Shown: positions 42,368 to 51,411, counted from the first letter of the stretch. The stretch: DNA of 64,000 nucleotides from an uncultured Clostridia bacterium (GCA_934621505.1 CAKTUU010000007.1:13150-77149); one strand, 5' to 3'. Numbers and translations are program-made. Notes: generated by a model from the sequence alone, not told the origin.

Positions 42368-43513
42368 TTAACCGGCAAAATGATTTTCCAAAGTAAAATA
42401 ATCCGTCAGCAGCCGGGTAAATTCCCGCTTTCCGGAGGTATGCGCAGCGCGAAACAGCTTTCTGGTGCGGTATTGCAGCGAGCTTTCGCTTAAAAACAAT
42501 TGTTCGCAAATGGTTTCGTAATTTTTCCCCTCTGCAAGCAGGGAAAGAATGCGCAAATCCAGCTCGTCGCACACCTGCAGGCAGCGCTCCAGCTGCATTA
42601 AGCCGCGAATGGACGGGATTTGATAAAACGCCCCTCCGCCATAGGACTCATCCAGCGGGCTGCGTGAATTTTCCTTTTCAATGGGCAAATCAATGCCGGT
42701 GCTTTCACGCACCACCAATTCGCCATGCTGAGCGATGCGGATACGAAAATCAGCGTTGGCCGGGTCCTGCAAATAGGTCCATACGCCTACCGACTGCTGG
42801 CCGATGCCAAAATAGTCCACCACCAGCGATGTAAGCGACGGCTTGCAATAGCGGTTGATATCGTTATCCTTAATGGATACCAGCAGAAAATCCCTGGGAA
42901 CCTGCAACCCCTTTTGCTGGCAAAAGCGCAGAAAAAGAACGGAGGTAAATGCGTTTGGGCATAAAACAGCGTCATACTGCTTCCATACGTTGGTAAACGC
43001 TTCAAAGCTCTCCTCAATCACGTCGCCATAGCCAAAATGCCCGCAGATAACCCCCGCGCGCCGCTGACAGTAGCTTTGCATCGCGTCAATATGGACCATA
43101 TCGTTAGACGAGCGGTTATCCGTGCCCACCATGGCGATGCGGCGGCAGCCCTTTTCCAACAGATAATCCAGCAGCTGCTCTGTAGCCAGCCGCCTGCTGA
43201 AGCTGACGCAGGAATAAGACACATCCATATGATCCGTATCTACGCCGGTTACCACAATTCTCTTTTTGGCCAATTGCAGCTTTACCAGCACGCCGGACAT
43301 ATTGGAAGATTCAAAACCGATGACAATTACGCTGCGGCAATCCGGCTGGTTTTGCAGCAGCGCTTCGCAGGATTCATAAAATTGTACGGAATAGCCCTCC
43401 CGCACGGCCATTTTCTGAATACCGTCCGCCGTGGCGATCGCCATGGGAATGCCTCGGCATTCGCTGTGCCATAATACGGGAATGGCCGTCTTGGCTCGCG
43501 CAATTCTGCTCAC
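42368..43513 (-). CDS. Regulator with N-terminal sugar-binding (LacI/PBP1-like) domain and C-terminal HTH
   Basis: A 381-residue protein from a GTG with AAGGAG 7 bases upstream. There is no N-terminal LacI HTH; the protein starts within the periplasmic-binding-protein fold (IPVLWHSECRGIPMAIATADGI...). LacI-type segments follow, such as LLDYLLEKGCRRIAMVGTDN, YDAVLCPNAFTSVLFLRFCQ and VPRDFLLVSIKDND. Residues about 318-357 form a LuxR-like HTH (LDLRILSLLAEGKNYETICE...SSLQYRTRKLF). The domain order is the reverse of LacI. It lies downstream of glmS on the same strand, separated by a terminator. Ligand and targets are unknown. Confidence 0.75.
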   Translation of the reverse strand: MSRIARAKTAIPVLWHSECRGIPMAIATADGIQKMAVREGYSVQFYESCEALLQNQPDCRSVIVIGFESSNMSGVLVKLQLAKKRIVVTGVDTDHMDVSYSCVSFSRRLATEQLLDYLLEKGCRRIAMVGTDNRSSNDMVHIDAMQSYCQRRAGVICGHFGYGDVIEESFEAFTNVWKQYDAVLCPNAFTSVLFLRFCQQKGLQVPRDFLLVSIKDNDINRYCKPSLTSLVVDYFGIGQQSVGVWTYLQDPANADFRIRIAQHGELVVRESTGIDLPIEKENSRSPLDESYGGGAFYQIPSIRGLMQLERCLQVCDELDLRILSLLAEGKNYETICEQLFLSESSLQYRTRKLFRAAHTSGKREFTRLLTDYFTLENHFAG

Positions 43514-43537
43514 AAAAAAACTCCTTTTCTGAAAATC

Positions 43538-43594
43538 AAAAAAGCCCTGCTCTATCGCTTTTTCAAGTCAGTATAGAACAGAGCGCGCGGCTTT
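43538..43594 (-). terminator. Terminator after glmS
   Basis: On the minus strand CTGTTCTAT and ATAGAGCAG pair (one wobble), flanked by AAAGCC/GGCTTT, and end in GGCTTTTTTG. It separates glmS from the regulator gene. Confidence 0.55.
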
Positions 43595-43604
43595 GTCAAA
43601 CCCG

Positions 43605-45419
43605 TTACTCAACGGTAACGCTTTTGGCCAGGTTGCGGGGCTGGTCCACATCGCAGCCCCGGCCTACAGCCATGCAGTAAGCAAAAAGCTGCAAGGGAAT
43701 GGCGGCCAGCAGTGGGGCAAGCAAATCGTCCGTATCGGGAATGACGATGGTTTCATCCGCCAAAGCGCTGACGCGGCCAAGCAGGCTTTGGGTGCATACG
43801 GCCACCAGATATGCGCCGCGGGTTTTGGCCTCACGAAGGTTGCTCATGGTCTTTTCCAGCAGAGCGGATTGGGTCACGGATGCTACCACCAGCCTGCCGT
43901 CCTGTAAAAGCGCGATCGGGCCGTGCTTCAGTTCTCCGGCCGCATAGGCCTCGCTGAAAACATAGCTGACCTCCTTCAGCTTCAGCGCCCCTTCCATGGA
44001 CAGGGCGTAATCCATGCCCCGTCCAACAAAAAAGGCATGCTTTTTGCTGCGCAAACGGCTGGCTGTGCGCTGTACGTCCCGTTCCGTTTCCAAAGCGGCC
44101 TGCGCCTTTTGCGGCAGCAGCCGCAGCTGCTCCCACAGGCGGTCCAGTTCGGCCTCCGGCGCGCTTTTGCGCAGCCGCGCCAGGGAAACGGCCAGCATCA
44201 GCAGCATTTCCGCCTGGGTTAAAAACGCCTTGGTGCTGGCTACGGCAATTTCCGGACCCGCATAGGTGTATAGCGTATGTTCGGCCTCACGAACAAGGCT
44301 GGACCCCACCACATTGCATATGGCCATGGTACGCGAGCCATTCTGCTTGGCAAGGCGTAAGGCGGCCAGCGTATCTGCGGTTTCACCGCTTTGGGAGATG
44401 GCGATGGTCATCTGGCCCGGAACGATGATCGGTTCCCGGTAACGGTATTCGCTGGCGATTTCCGCATCCACGGGAACGCGGGCCAGCTTTTCAACGACAT
44501 ATTTGCCAAGAACCGCGGCGTGATAGGCTGTGCCGCAGGCAACCAGTGTGATTTTGGACAGGCTTTGCGCCTCCCGCGCCGATAACGGAAGCCAATCCCG
44601 TTGGTGGCTGCGCGGGGTAAAGGTGCTTTGCAGGGCGTTTGGCTGCTCATGGATTTCCTTGAGCATGTAATGGGCATATCCCCCTTTTTCGGCGCTGGAT
44701 ACATCCCAGGTGACATGAAACGGCTGCTTGAAGCAGCTTTTGCCGTAAGCGTCATAAACGCTGACGCCATTTCGGGTTAAAACGCCAATCTCCTTATCCT
44801 GCAAAAAAATCACGTCCCGCGTATAGCCAAGCAGCGCCGGAATATCCGACGCAATGTATCCCGCCCCGTCCCGAAAGCCAGCCACCAGCGGGCTGTCGTT
44901 GCGGGCGCAGTACAGCGTGTCCGGTTCCTGGCTGCAAATAACGCCTATGGCGTAGCTGCCCTGCATCATGCTCATGGCCTGCATAATGGTCTGGCGCATG
45001 TTGCCGTTGTACAGACTGTACAGAAGATGGGCGATTACCTCCGTATCGGTCTGGCTGGCAAAACGGGCCCCGGTGGATTCCAAATGCCTGCGCAGCGCCT
45101 CGTGATTCTCGATGATACCGTTATGCACCACCGCGATTCCGCCCTGCAAATCGGTATGAGGATGGGCGTTAACATCGCTTGGCTCGCCATGGGTTGCCCA
45201 GCGGGTGTGCCCAATGCCCAGCGTGCCGCTGACCGGGTGGTTCTCAAGCAGCGCCTCCAGCCGGTCCAGCTTGCCCTGCGACTTGCGCACGGCAATCCGT
45301 CCGTCCTCCATAACGGCCACGCCCGCACTGTCGTAGCCCCGGTAGGATAGATGGGAAAGTCCGTCCAGCAAGATGGGAACGGCCTGCTTCGGCCCGATGT
45401 AGCCCACAATTCCGCACAT
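43605..45419 (-). CDS. glmS: Glutamine--fructose-6-phosphate aminotransferase (isomerizing)
   Basis: Makes glucosamine-6-phosphate, the first step to UDP-GlcNAc; 604 residues. The N-terminal glutaminase has Cys directly after Met (MCGIVGYIG) and GHTRWATHGEPSDVNAHPH. Two SIS domains follow, with TLVACGTAYHAAV, ISQSGETADTLAALRLAK and LKLKEVSYVFSEAYAAGELKHGPIAL; the C-terminus ends DQPRNLAKSVTVE. No glmS ribozyme fits in the short 45-base gap upstream. Confidence 0.97.
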   Translation of the reverse strand: MCGIVGYIGPKQAVPILLDGLSHLSYRGYDSAGVAVMEDGRIAVRKSQGKLDRLEALLENHPVSGTLGIGHTRWATHGEPSDVNAHPHTDLQGGIAVVHNGIIENHEALRRHLESTGARFASQTDTEVIAHLLYSLYNGNMRQTIMQAMSMMQGSYAIGVICSQEPDTLYCARNDSPLVAGFRDGAGYIASDIPALLGYTRDVIFLQDKEIGVLTRNGVSVYDAYGKSCFKQPFHVTWDVSSAEKGGYAHYMLKEIHEQPNALQSTFTPRSHQRDWLPLSAREAQSLSKITLVACGTAYHAAVLGKYVVEKLARVPVDAEIASEYRYREPIIVPGQMTIAISQSGETADTLAALRLAKQNGSRTMAICNVVGSSLVREAEHTLYTYAGPEIAVASTKAFLTQAEMLLMLAVSLARLRKSAPEAELDRLWEQLRLLPQKAQAALETERDVQRTASRLRSKKHAFFVGRGMDYALSMEGALKLKEVSYVFSEAYAAGELKHGPIALLQDGRLVVASVTQSALLEKTMSNLREAKTRGAYLVAVCTQSLLGRVSALADETIVIPDTDDLLAPLLAAIPLQLFAYCMAVGRGCDVDQPRNLAKSVTVE

Positions 45420-45464
45420 AAGTTTTCTCCTTTTTATAATGTTTTAATACGTTTTATATTTATA

Positions 45465-46172
45465 TCATGATGGATTCCCATTGTCAATGCCCAAAAAGAC
45501 CTCAATGGGATCCAGTGCCGCCCCGCCGCGCCAAATTTCAAAATGCAAATGGGGCTGCTCGTCCGATTCCGCCAGCACCCCATCCCCCACCTGACCAATG
45601 CTCTGGCCCTGGGCCACAGAGTCCCCCGCTTGTATAGCCAGCGTTTCGCTCAGCCCGGCATATACGGACTCGTATCCGTCCGCGTGAGACAGCCGCACGC
45701 AAAGGCCCATCGCGTTATCCCGCCAGATTTTCTCCACCTTTCCCGCACCGCACGCTTTCACCAGTGCGCCGTACTCTGCCTGAATATCGATACCGGGGTG
45801 AACCTGCCATGCGTTGGCAACCGCAAAAAACTGCGGGTTAGTAAGGGAAAAATCCCGCTCCACCCTGCCATCCAGCGGCTGAACAAACCGGGCTGGAGGC
45901 TGGGTTGGCACGCTGGGAAGCTGCTGCTGGCTTTCAACCAGCTGTTGAGCCTGGGCCAGTGTTTGCGCCTGCTGGCTGCCGCCCACGGTTTGCGCGTCCG
46001 CCGGTTCGCCGCCGCTGTCCCATTGATCCCGAAAATGAAAGGTATACAAAGCGCTGGCGGCGATAATCATCACGCAAAGCGCCAGCACAATGTAAAACCC
46101 CTGTTTTTCCATAAACTGATCGTATCGTGCGTAGACCCTGCGCATTCCCTGAAAAAAGCGATTGCCTTGCAT
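45465..46172 (-). CDS. spoIIQ: M23/LytM-domain protein, SpoIIQ-like
   Basis: A 235-residue single-pass membrane protein starting at the ATG with GGAGG 7 bases upstream. One N-terminal helix (GFYIVLALCVMIIAASALY) is followed by a Gln/Pro-rich linker and a LytM peptidase domain. The zinc ligands appear complete: HPGID (H and D) and HLHFEIW (final His). In sporulating Clostridia SpoIIQ with an intact zinc site joins the forespore membrane to SpoIIIAH. spoIID lies directly upstream, which supports the name, but a general LytM endopeptidase is possible. Confidence 0.78.
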   Translation of the reverse strand: MQGNRFFQGMRRVYARYDQFMEKQGFYIVLALCVMIIAASALYTFHFRDQWDSGGEPADAQTVGGSQQAQTLAQAQQLVESQQQLPSVPTQPPARFVQPLDGRVERDFSLTNPQFFAVANAWQVHPGIDIQAEYGALVKACGAGKVEKIWRDNAMGLCVRLSHADGYESVYAGLSETLAIQAGDSVAQGQSIGQVGDGVLAESDEQPHLHFEIWRGGAALDPIEVFLGIDNGNPS

Positions 46173-46207
46173 CCGCATCCCTCCGGGAATAGCCTGTCCC
46201 TTTTGGG

Positions 46208-47293
46208 CTACGGAGATACCTGTATTTCAACTCCCGGATAGTAATGGGTCAAAATTTCCTGATAATTTGCGCCGCCCGCCGCCATGGCGTTGGCGCCGGC
46301 CTGGCTCATACCTACGCCATGGCCATATCCGCGCTGGGAAAAGGTTACGCCCTGATCGTCCGCGCTGATGGAAAACCAGGTGCTGCGCAGCCCCAGCGCC
46401 CGCCTGAAATCTCCCCCGTCAATGATTTGTTCCCCCACCTGCATGGCGGCCACACGGCCAGCCGCCGTATAAGCGCTGATGGTCAAACGCTGCCGCGCCT
46501 GAAGCGCGTTCACCGGGTATCCGGCTGCGGTCAGCTTTTCGGCCAGTTCTTCAAAGGAAAAAAAGCTGTCCTGCCAAAAGCCCCGCACCTGCTCCTCGCC
46601 CTCGCTGGACACGCTGACCAGATAGGGCTCCGCCTGGGAAAATACCGCCTGAGCGTCCTCGGTACGGCCGCCGCTGATCGCGTGATAAACGACGGTAATC
46701 GGCCGACCCCGATAAGCCAGCCATTGCCCCCGGGTTTCATATTCTGCCTGTAAAACACGGTCGCGATACGCTTCATAAGCGTCGCCCCAGCGGGCTTTGC
46801 ATTCCTGCAGGGTGGCATAGCCCTGGCAGTGGGCGCTGTCGGTGCAAATATCCGCACCGGGGTGACTGACGCACCCGCCGGTCTGGCGCTGCTTCAGCAG
46901 GCGGGTACGGGCGGCCACCGCCTGGGCTTTCAGCGCTTCCAAATGGTAGCTGGCCGGCATTTCCGCAGCCACCACGCCGCACACATAACCGGACAGGCTC
47001 ATGGATACCATTCGGTTTTCCTGGGTGACAAAAACCAGAATGTCCCTTTCTTCATCAGGCAGCGGCGTTAGGGATTCTGTGTCGTCAGTAAGCGCCACTT
47101 TTTCCTTTTGAACGGGCAGCCACAATGAAAAAACCCGGCGTACCCGTGTGGGCAAAAGGGTGCGCGCCTGCCACAGCGGCGTTCCGGCCTGAGCAAATTC
47201 CCGTGCCGTCAGCGGCGCGCCCAGCATGCGCCATACCAGCACCAGCAGCAAAAGCAGTACACACAGCCAAAGGGGCGGGCCCTTTCGTTTCAT
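46208..47293 (-). CDS. spoIID: Stage II sporulation protein D
   Basis: Membrane-anchored lytic transglycosylase of the engulfment DMP machine; 361 residues. One N-terminal helix (PLWLCVLLLLLVLVW) precedes the SpoIID domain. The catalytic Glu lies in GVVAAEMPASYHLEALKAQAVAART; a Cys pair (GGCVSHPGADICTD) and the C-terminal GYGHGVGMSQAGANAMA signature are present. Together with the SpoIIQ-like gene 35 bases downstream this forms a sporulation pair. spoIIM and spoIIP are not in the window. Confidence 0.94.
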   Translation of the reverse strand: MKRKGPPLWLCVLLLLLVLVWRMLGAPLTAREFAQAGTPLWQARTLLPTRVRRVFSLWLPVQKEKVALTDDTESLTPLPDEERDILVFVTQENRMVSMSLSGYVCGVVAAEMPASYHLEALKAQAVAARTRLLKQRQTGGCVSHPGADICTDSAHCQGYATLQECKARWGDAYEAYRDRVLQAEYETRGQWLAYRGRPITVVYHAISGGRTEDAQAVFSQAEPYLVSVSSEGEEQVRGFWQDSFFSFEELAEKLTAAGYPVNALQARQRLTISAYTAAGRVAAMQVGEQIIDGGDFRRALGLRSTWFSISADDQGVTFSQRGYGHGVGMSQAGANAMAAGGANYQEILTHYYPGVEIQVSP

Positions 47294-47422
47294 CCATCAT
47301 CCCTCCCAAAGCAGGATATGGCGGGCAGAAACGGGATAGAACCGGGATAGAACCGGCAGGGTTTGACAAAGGTGCTTCGTTGTATAGATAGATTCATGCC
47401 TGAAAGGAGTCGGCAACGAAAG

Positions 47423-48754
47423 ATGAAGCGTGGTTTGATTTGGTGTCTGGTGCTGTTTTTGCTTCTTCCCGGCCTGGCAAGCGCCCTGTCAAGCGGCTCC
47501 AGCGGACAGGAGGTGCAGGCCCTGCAGCAGCGCCTGAAGGACTTGGACCTGCTTACCGGCAGCGCGGACGGGATTTACGGGGAGAAAACCGCCGCGGCCG
47601 TATCGGAAGCCCAGCGGCTGCTGGCGCTGGCGGGTTACAACGTGTCTGAAACCGGCAAAGCGGACCGGCAGACGCTGGACCTGATTTTTGATGAAGCATG
47701 CGAGGACGCCCTGCGCACCCTGCGCCGTGGAAGCCGCGGCGAGCGGGTACGCGCCCTGCAAACCCGGCTGGTTGACCTGAAGCTGTTATCCCAACCCGCT
47801 GACGGGGCGTATGGAGCCAATACGGAAAACGCAGTGCGGGCCTTTCAGGAAAAAATGCAAAGCCTGGGCTATACCGGACTGGAAGCCGATGGTATCGCCA
47901 CGCCCAGTCTGGTAGCGCTGCTGAACAGCGATTTAAGCGTTTACGGCTTTCAAGCGCCTGTTTATTTTGACGAGAATCACCCGGAAACGCTGACGGCGGA
48001 CGCCTTGTACAGCGGTGCCTGCCTGTTGATGGACGCCCCAAGCGGTCAGGTTTTGTTTGAAAATCAGGCGGACCAGTCCATGTACCCGGCCAGCACAACC
48101 AAAATTATGACCCTGCTGCTGGCCATTGAGCATGGCGATCTTGAACGAGAAGTTACCGTACCGGACAGCGCCGCCGATATTCCCGCGGACAGTTCCCGTA
48201 TGCCGGTTTATCCGGGAGAAACCATGTGCATGGCTGATTTGCTGTACGGACTCATGATGCGGTCCGGTAACGACGCGGCCAACGCCGTGGCCGAGCTTTG
48301 CTCCGGAAGCGTAGAGGCCTTTGTGCAGGAAATGAATGATAAGGCCCAGGCTCTTGGCATGAACAACACCCATTTTGTTAATCCACATGGCTATCATGAC
48401 GAGCAGCATTACACCACAGCCAGAGATTTGGCCATTTTGACCCGGGAAGGGCTGACAAACGCGGATTTTTGCAAGGTAACCACCTGCTTAAGCTATACGC
48501 TGCCGCCCACCCAGAAGCGGGATAGCCTGACCCTGACGTCGCCTTACGAAATTTTTGACCCTGAATCAGAGTATTACATCGATGGGGCGGCCGGAGTCAA
48601 AAGCGGCTATACCTCCCATGCGGGATTTTGTTTTGTAGGCGCGTATCAAAAAAATGACCGCACCCTGATTGCGGTCATTTTGGGCGCTCCTTCCCGAAAT
48701 CGTGCCTGGTCGGATTTGAAGCGTCTGTTTGCGTATGGGATGGCGGTCCGCTAA
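47423..48754 (+). CDS. D-alanyl-D-alanine carboxypeptidase with two peptidoglycan-binding domains
   Basis: A 443-residue secreted enzyme from the ATG at 47423, which starts a clear signal peptide (KRGLIWCLVLFLLLPGLASA); AAAGGAG lies 13 bases upstream. Two PG_binding_1 domains (about residues 23-80 and 98-155) precede a peptidase S11 domain with the SxxK motif in PASTTKIMTL, SxN in RSGNDAANAV and KSG in GVKSGYTSHAGF. It trims the last D-Ala from wall stem peptides. The fusion with two wall-binding domains is unlike plain DacA/DacF and, near spoIID, hints at a role in spores. The 3' end overlaps the convergent histidine kinase by 80 bases. Confidence 0.88.
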   Translation: MKRGLIWCLVLFLLLPGLASALSSGSSGQEVQALQQRLKDLDLLTGSADGIYGEKTAAAVSEAQRLLALAGYNVSETGKADRQTLDLIFDEACEDALRTLRRGSRGERVRALQTRLVDLKLLSQPADGAYGANTENAVRAFQEKMQSLGYTGLEADGIATPSLVALLNSDLSVYGFQAPVYFDENHPETLTADALYSGACLLMDAPSGQVLFENQADQSMYPASTTKIMTLLLAIEHGDLEREVTVPDSAADIPADSSRMPVYPGETMCMADLLYGLMMRSGNDAANAVAELCSGSVEAFVQEMNDKAQALGMNNTHFVNPHGYHDEQHYTTARDLAILTREGLTNADFCKVTTCLSYTLPPTQKRDSLTLTSPYEIFDPESEYYIDGAAGVKSGYTSHAGFCFVGAYQKNDRTLIAVILGAPSRNRAWSDLKRLFAYGMAVR

Positions 48755-50144
48755 CCGGCAGCAGAACGGAAAACGTGGTGCCCGCCCCAACCTTGCTGCG
48801 CACCTTTAGCCTGCCGCCATGAGCGGATACGATAATCCGGGCGATGCTGAGCCCCAGACCGTGGCCGCCGGTCTGGGATTTACGGGCTTTATCACAGCGG
48901 TAGAACCGGTCGAAAATTTTGGACAGTTCCTCACCCGGAATGCCCGCGCCGGTATCCTGCACGGACAAAACGCAGTTTGGCCCTTCCGCGCGAATCCCCA
49001 AAGTGATGTCGCCGCCATCCTGGGTATATTTGATGGCGTTGTCCAGCAAAATGCGCATCAGCTGCTTAAGCATGTCCTTATCGCCATACAGGGTTACATT
49101 TTGGCTGGGATTAAGCGCAAAGTGATGCCGCTGGGACAGCATGGGCGCTTCCCGGTATAATTCGCTCATGATTTCCAGGGCGTTAAAGTCCTGCATTTCC
49201 AGCATGAGCGTTTTTTTATCATGCCGGGCCAAAAACAGCAGACGGTCCACCAGTTCCTTCATGCTGGCCGCCTCCTGGGCAATGGCGGCGATGCCCTCGT
49301 CCAAAACCTCCCTGTCGCTTTTGCCCCAGCGCTCCAGCATGCTGGTATAGCCCTGAATGACGGCAATGGGCGTGCGCAGTTCGTGGGACGCGTCGCTGAC
49401 AAACTGCTTTTGGCTGTTGTAGCTGACCTCAATGCGGTCCAGCATACTGTTGATAACCAGCGCCAAATCCTTCAGCTCGTTTTTGGCTCCGTCCACGCTT
49501 AGTCGCTCGCTCAGGTTGTTGGCGCTCAGGGTCGCCGCCATCTCCGCCATATCGGTAATGGGCCGCAGCACCTTGCGGTTCAGCCGGTTGCGCTTTTTCA
49601 GGAACAGGACCACCCGGTACAAGTCGAAGCACAGCATGGTCCACAGCAAAATGCTGGCGGTGTACAGCAAATCGTCCAACGGGTAAACGGCGATGATACC
49701 GCCTGCCGTTGTGCTTACATACAGCAAAAGCCGGGGCTGACGAGGCTGCCAGTTTGAAAAGGCAAGCCGCGCCCGCTCCCACAAGCCGGGAAGGCCTTCC
49801 CCCAGAGGCTTGTCCGCCGGATAGGCCATGGAAAAGGGCAGGCCCGCCAGCTGCTCCTGTGAAAAACGCTGCTCCGTTGCCGGGGTCATTTGACTAAGCC
49901 GGTCCAGCCCCTGATTCACGCTGGGCACACGGGCTGCGCACAGGGCCATAAAGCAGACCGCCAGCATCAGCAGCGTTGTTTTCAGCAGCTGCGCGGCATA
50001 GTGCAGCGCAATACGCAGCGTCAAGGACAGACGCAGATTGCTGAGAATGTTGACAAAAAAAGCGTGGACGCCATTGGATAGACGGTTAAACAGCGACGCG
50101 CTTTTTTCCTTCTGCCGGTTGGCATTCTGACGCTCACGCTTCAT
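48675..50144 (-). CDS. Sensor histidine kinase
   Basis: A 489-residue membrane kinase beginning 9 bases before the regulator's stop. Two membrane helices (LLKTTLLMLAVCFMALCAA and LYTASILLWTMLCFDLY) enclose an outer domain of about 90 residues; a HAMP domain follows (LNRKVLRPITDMAEMAATLSANNL), then HisKA with SDASHELRTPIAVIQGY and HATPase_c with DNAIKYTQDGG, DTGAGIPGEE and GGHGLGLSIARII. The signal is unknown. The C-terminus runs about 30 residues past the ATPase domain into the opposite-strand carboxypeptidase gene. Confidence 0.92.
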   Translation of the reverse strand: MKRERQNANRQKEKSASLFNRLSNGVHAFFVNILSNLRLSLTLRIALHYAAQLLKTTLLMLAVCFMALCAARVPSVNQGLDRLSQMTPATEQRFSQEQLAGLPFSMAYPADKPLGEGLPGLWERARLAFSNWQPRQPRLLLYVSTTAGGIIAVYPLDDLLYTASILLWTMLCFDLYRVVLFLKKRNRLNRKVLRPITDMAEMAATLSANNLSERLSVDGAKNELKDLALVINSMLDRIEVSYNSQKQFVSDASHELRTPIAVIQGYTSMLERWGKSDREVLDEGIAAIAQEAASMKELVDRLLFLARHDKKTLMLEMQDFNALEIMSELYREAPMLSQRHHFALNPSQNVTLYGDKDMLKQLMRILLDNAIKYTQDGGDITLGIRAEGPNCVLSVQDTGAGIPGEELSKIFDRFYRCDKARKSQTGGHGLGLSIARIIVSAHGGRLKVRSKVGAGTTFSVLLPVSGPPSHTQTDASNPTRHDFGKERPK

Positions 50145-50817
50145 AACGGAACAGGTATCCGACAGCGCGGATGGTATGAATGGTCTTGATATGGTAACGG
50201 TCGTCCACCTTCTGCCGCAGATAGCGGATGTATACGTCCACAATGTTGGTATCGCCCGTGAAGGAATAGCCCCATACATTGGTCAGCAGCTCGTCCCGGG
50301 TCACGGCGGTTCCTTCGTGCTGCCACAGGTACAGATACAAATCAAATTCCTTCTTCGTCAGGGCGATCACCTCGCCAGCGTATGTCAGGCGGTAGCTGGC
50401 GGGTTCGATGCACAGCTTTCCCACTGTTTTGGCGCCGGAGCCGCCGCCTTGGTCCACCCGGTGCTTTTTTAAATTGACCCGGATGCGCGCCAGCAGTTCT
50501 TCAATGGCAAAGGGCTTGGTCATATAATCGTCCGCGCCCATATCCAGCCCCATTACCTTATCGCTTACATCGTCCTTGGCCGTCAGCATAATAATGGGCA
50601 CATCGCTGGTTTGGCGCAGGCGGCGGCAGACCTCGATGCCGCTAAGCTCCGGCAGCATCAAATCCAGAATCAGCAAATCCGGCTGCCACTGCCGGCAAAG
50701 CTCCAGCCCGCTGCGGCCATCGTAGGCCGCCTGCACCTGGTAGCCCTCATGCTCCAGCTCCAGCGTTAAAAAACGGGCGATTTTGCTTTCGTCCTCCACA
50801 ATCAAAATCCGGCTCAT
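50134..50817 (-). CDS. OmpR-family response regulator
   Basis: A 227-residue regulator with a receiver domain (ILIVEDESKIARFL; phosphoacceptor Asp in LLILDLMLPELSG; Lys in MTKPFAIEELLARI) and a winged-helix C-terminus (LTKKEFDLYLYLWQHEGTAVTRDELLTNVWGY...VDVYIRYLRQKVD). It is most like the ArlR/CusR type. AAGGAGGACCT lies right before the start. It overlaps the kinase gene and forms an operon with the DUF4342-type gene upstream. Confidence 0.93.
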   Translation of the reverse strand: MSRILIVEDESKIARFLTLELEHEGYQVQAAYDGRSGLELCRQWQPDLLILDLMLPELSGIEVCRRLRQTSDVPIIMLTAKDDVSDKVMGLDMGADDYMTKPFAIEELLARIRVNLKKHRVDQGGGSGAKTVGKLCIEPASYRLTYAGEVIALTKKEFDLYLYLWQHEGTAVTRDELLTNVWGYSFTGDTNIVDVYIRYLRQKVDDRYHIKTIHTIRAVGYLFRYEA

Positions 50818-50826
50818 AGGTCCTCC

Positions 50827-51411
50827 TTACTGGATATCCGCTTCGTTGTATCCATCGCCGTCGTCATGCACGCCCACGCTGCCCTCCCGGGGAACCTCCA
50901 CGTTAACCGGCCGGGTATTGGTAGGGGCGCTGTCGCTGCGAGGGGACTCGGTTTGATTGCCGCCGGAAAACTGCCGGGTAAAGCTCCTAACGCTTTCCTG
51001 CACATTGGCTTTGGCGTTATGCACCATATTTTCCAACGAATCACCGGCAAATTCCGTGCTGTTGCGTCTGACGGTAATGTGGTAGCCCAGCACCAGAGAC
51101 AAAATCAGCGCCAGAACGCACAGATAAGGAGCCATAATCAAAGCTACCGCCATAAACAGCACACTTAAATTCACAATGGTGGCGTTGTTTTTGGTCACAA
51201 CCAGACGCATGCGGTACAAAAAATCCAGAACGCCCTTCAAACCCTTTGCGGTTTGCGTTTCATTTTTCTTGATGCGGCCGTTCTTTTCCAAATCCACCAG
51301 GGCCCGGGCCAGACTGCCGTTGTGGTATTCCAGCAGAGCCACAGCCTCCTCATAGCTGATACCGCTTTTCTGCCGCAAAATTTCAATGTCTTCAAGATTG
51401 TATTTCGCCAT
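50827..51411 (-). CDS. DUF4342-type protein with UBA-like domain and membrane helices
   Basis: A 194-residue protein. The N-terminal 40 residues (LEDIEILRQKSGISYEEAVALLEYHNGSLARAL) form a UBA/TS-N-like three-helix module as in DUF4342 proteins. A hydrophobic region follows (IVNLSVLFMAVALIMAPYLCVLALILSLVLGYHI), probably two close helices, then a low-complexity Ser/Asn/Glu tail. The stop is 9 bases before the response regulator start, so it is co-transcribed with the two-component system and could be an accessory membrane partner; that is inference. Confidence 0.72.
   Translation of the reverse strand: MAKYNLEDIEILRQKSGISYEEAVALLEYHNGSLARALVDLEKNGRIKKNETQTAKGLKGVLDFLYRMRLVVTKNNATIVNLSVLFMAVALIMAPYLCVLALILSLVLGYHITVRRNSTEFAGDSLENMVHNAKANVQESVRSFTRQFSGGNQTESPRSDSAPTNTRPVNVEVPREGSVGVHDDGDGYNEADIQ

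Noticed and set aside
45420..45464. glmS ribozyme upstream of glmS
   Set aside because: Only 45 bases separate glmS from the next gene and they are A/T-rich without the ribozyme core; far too short for the roughly 150-base element.
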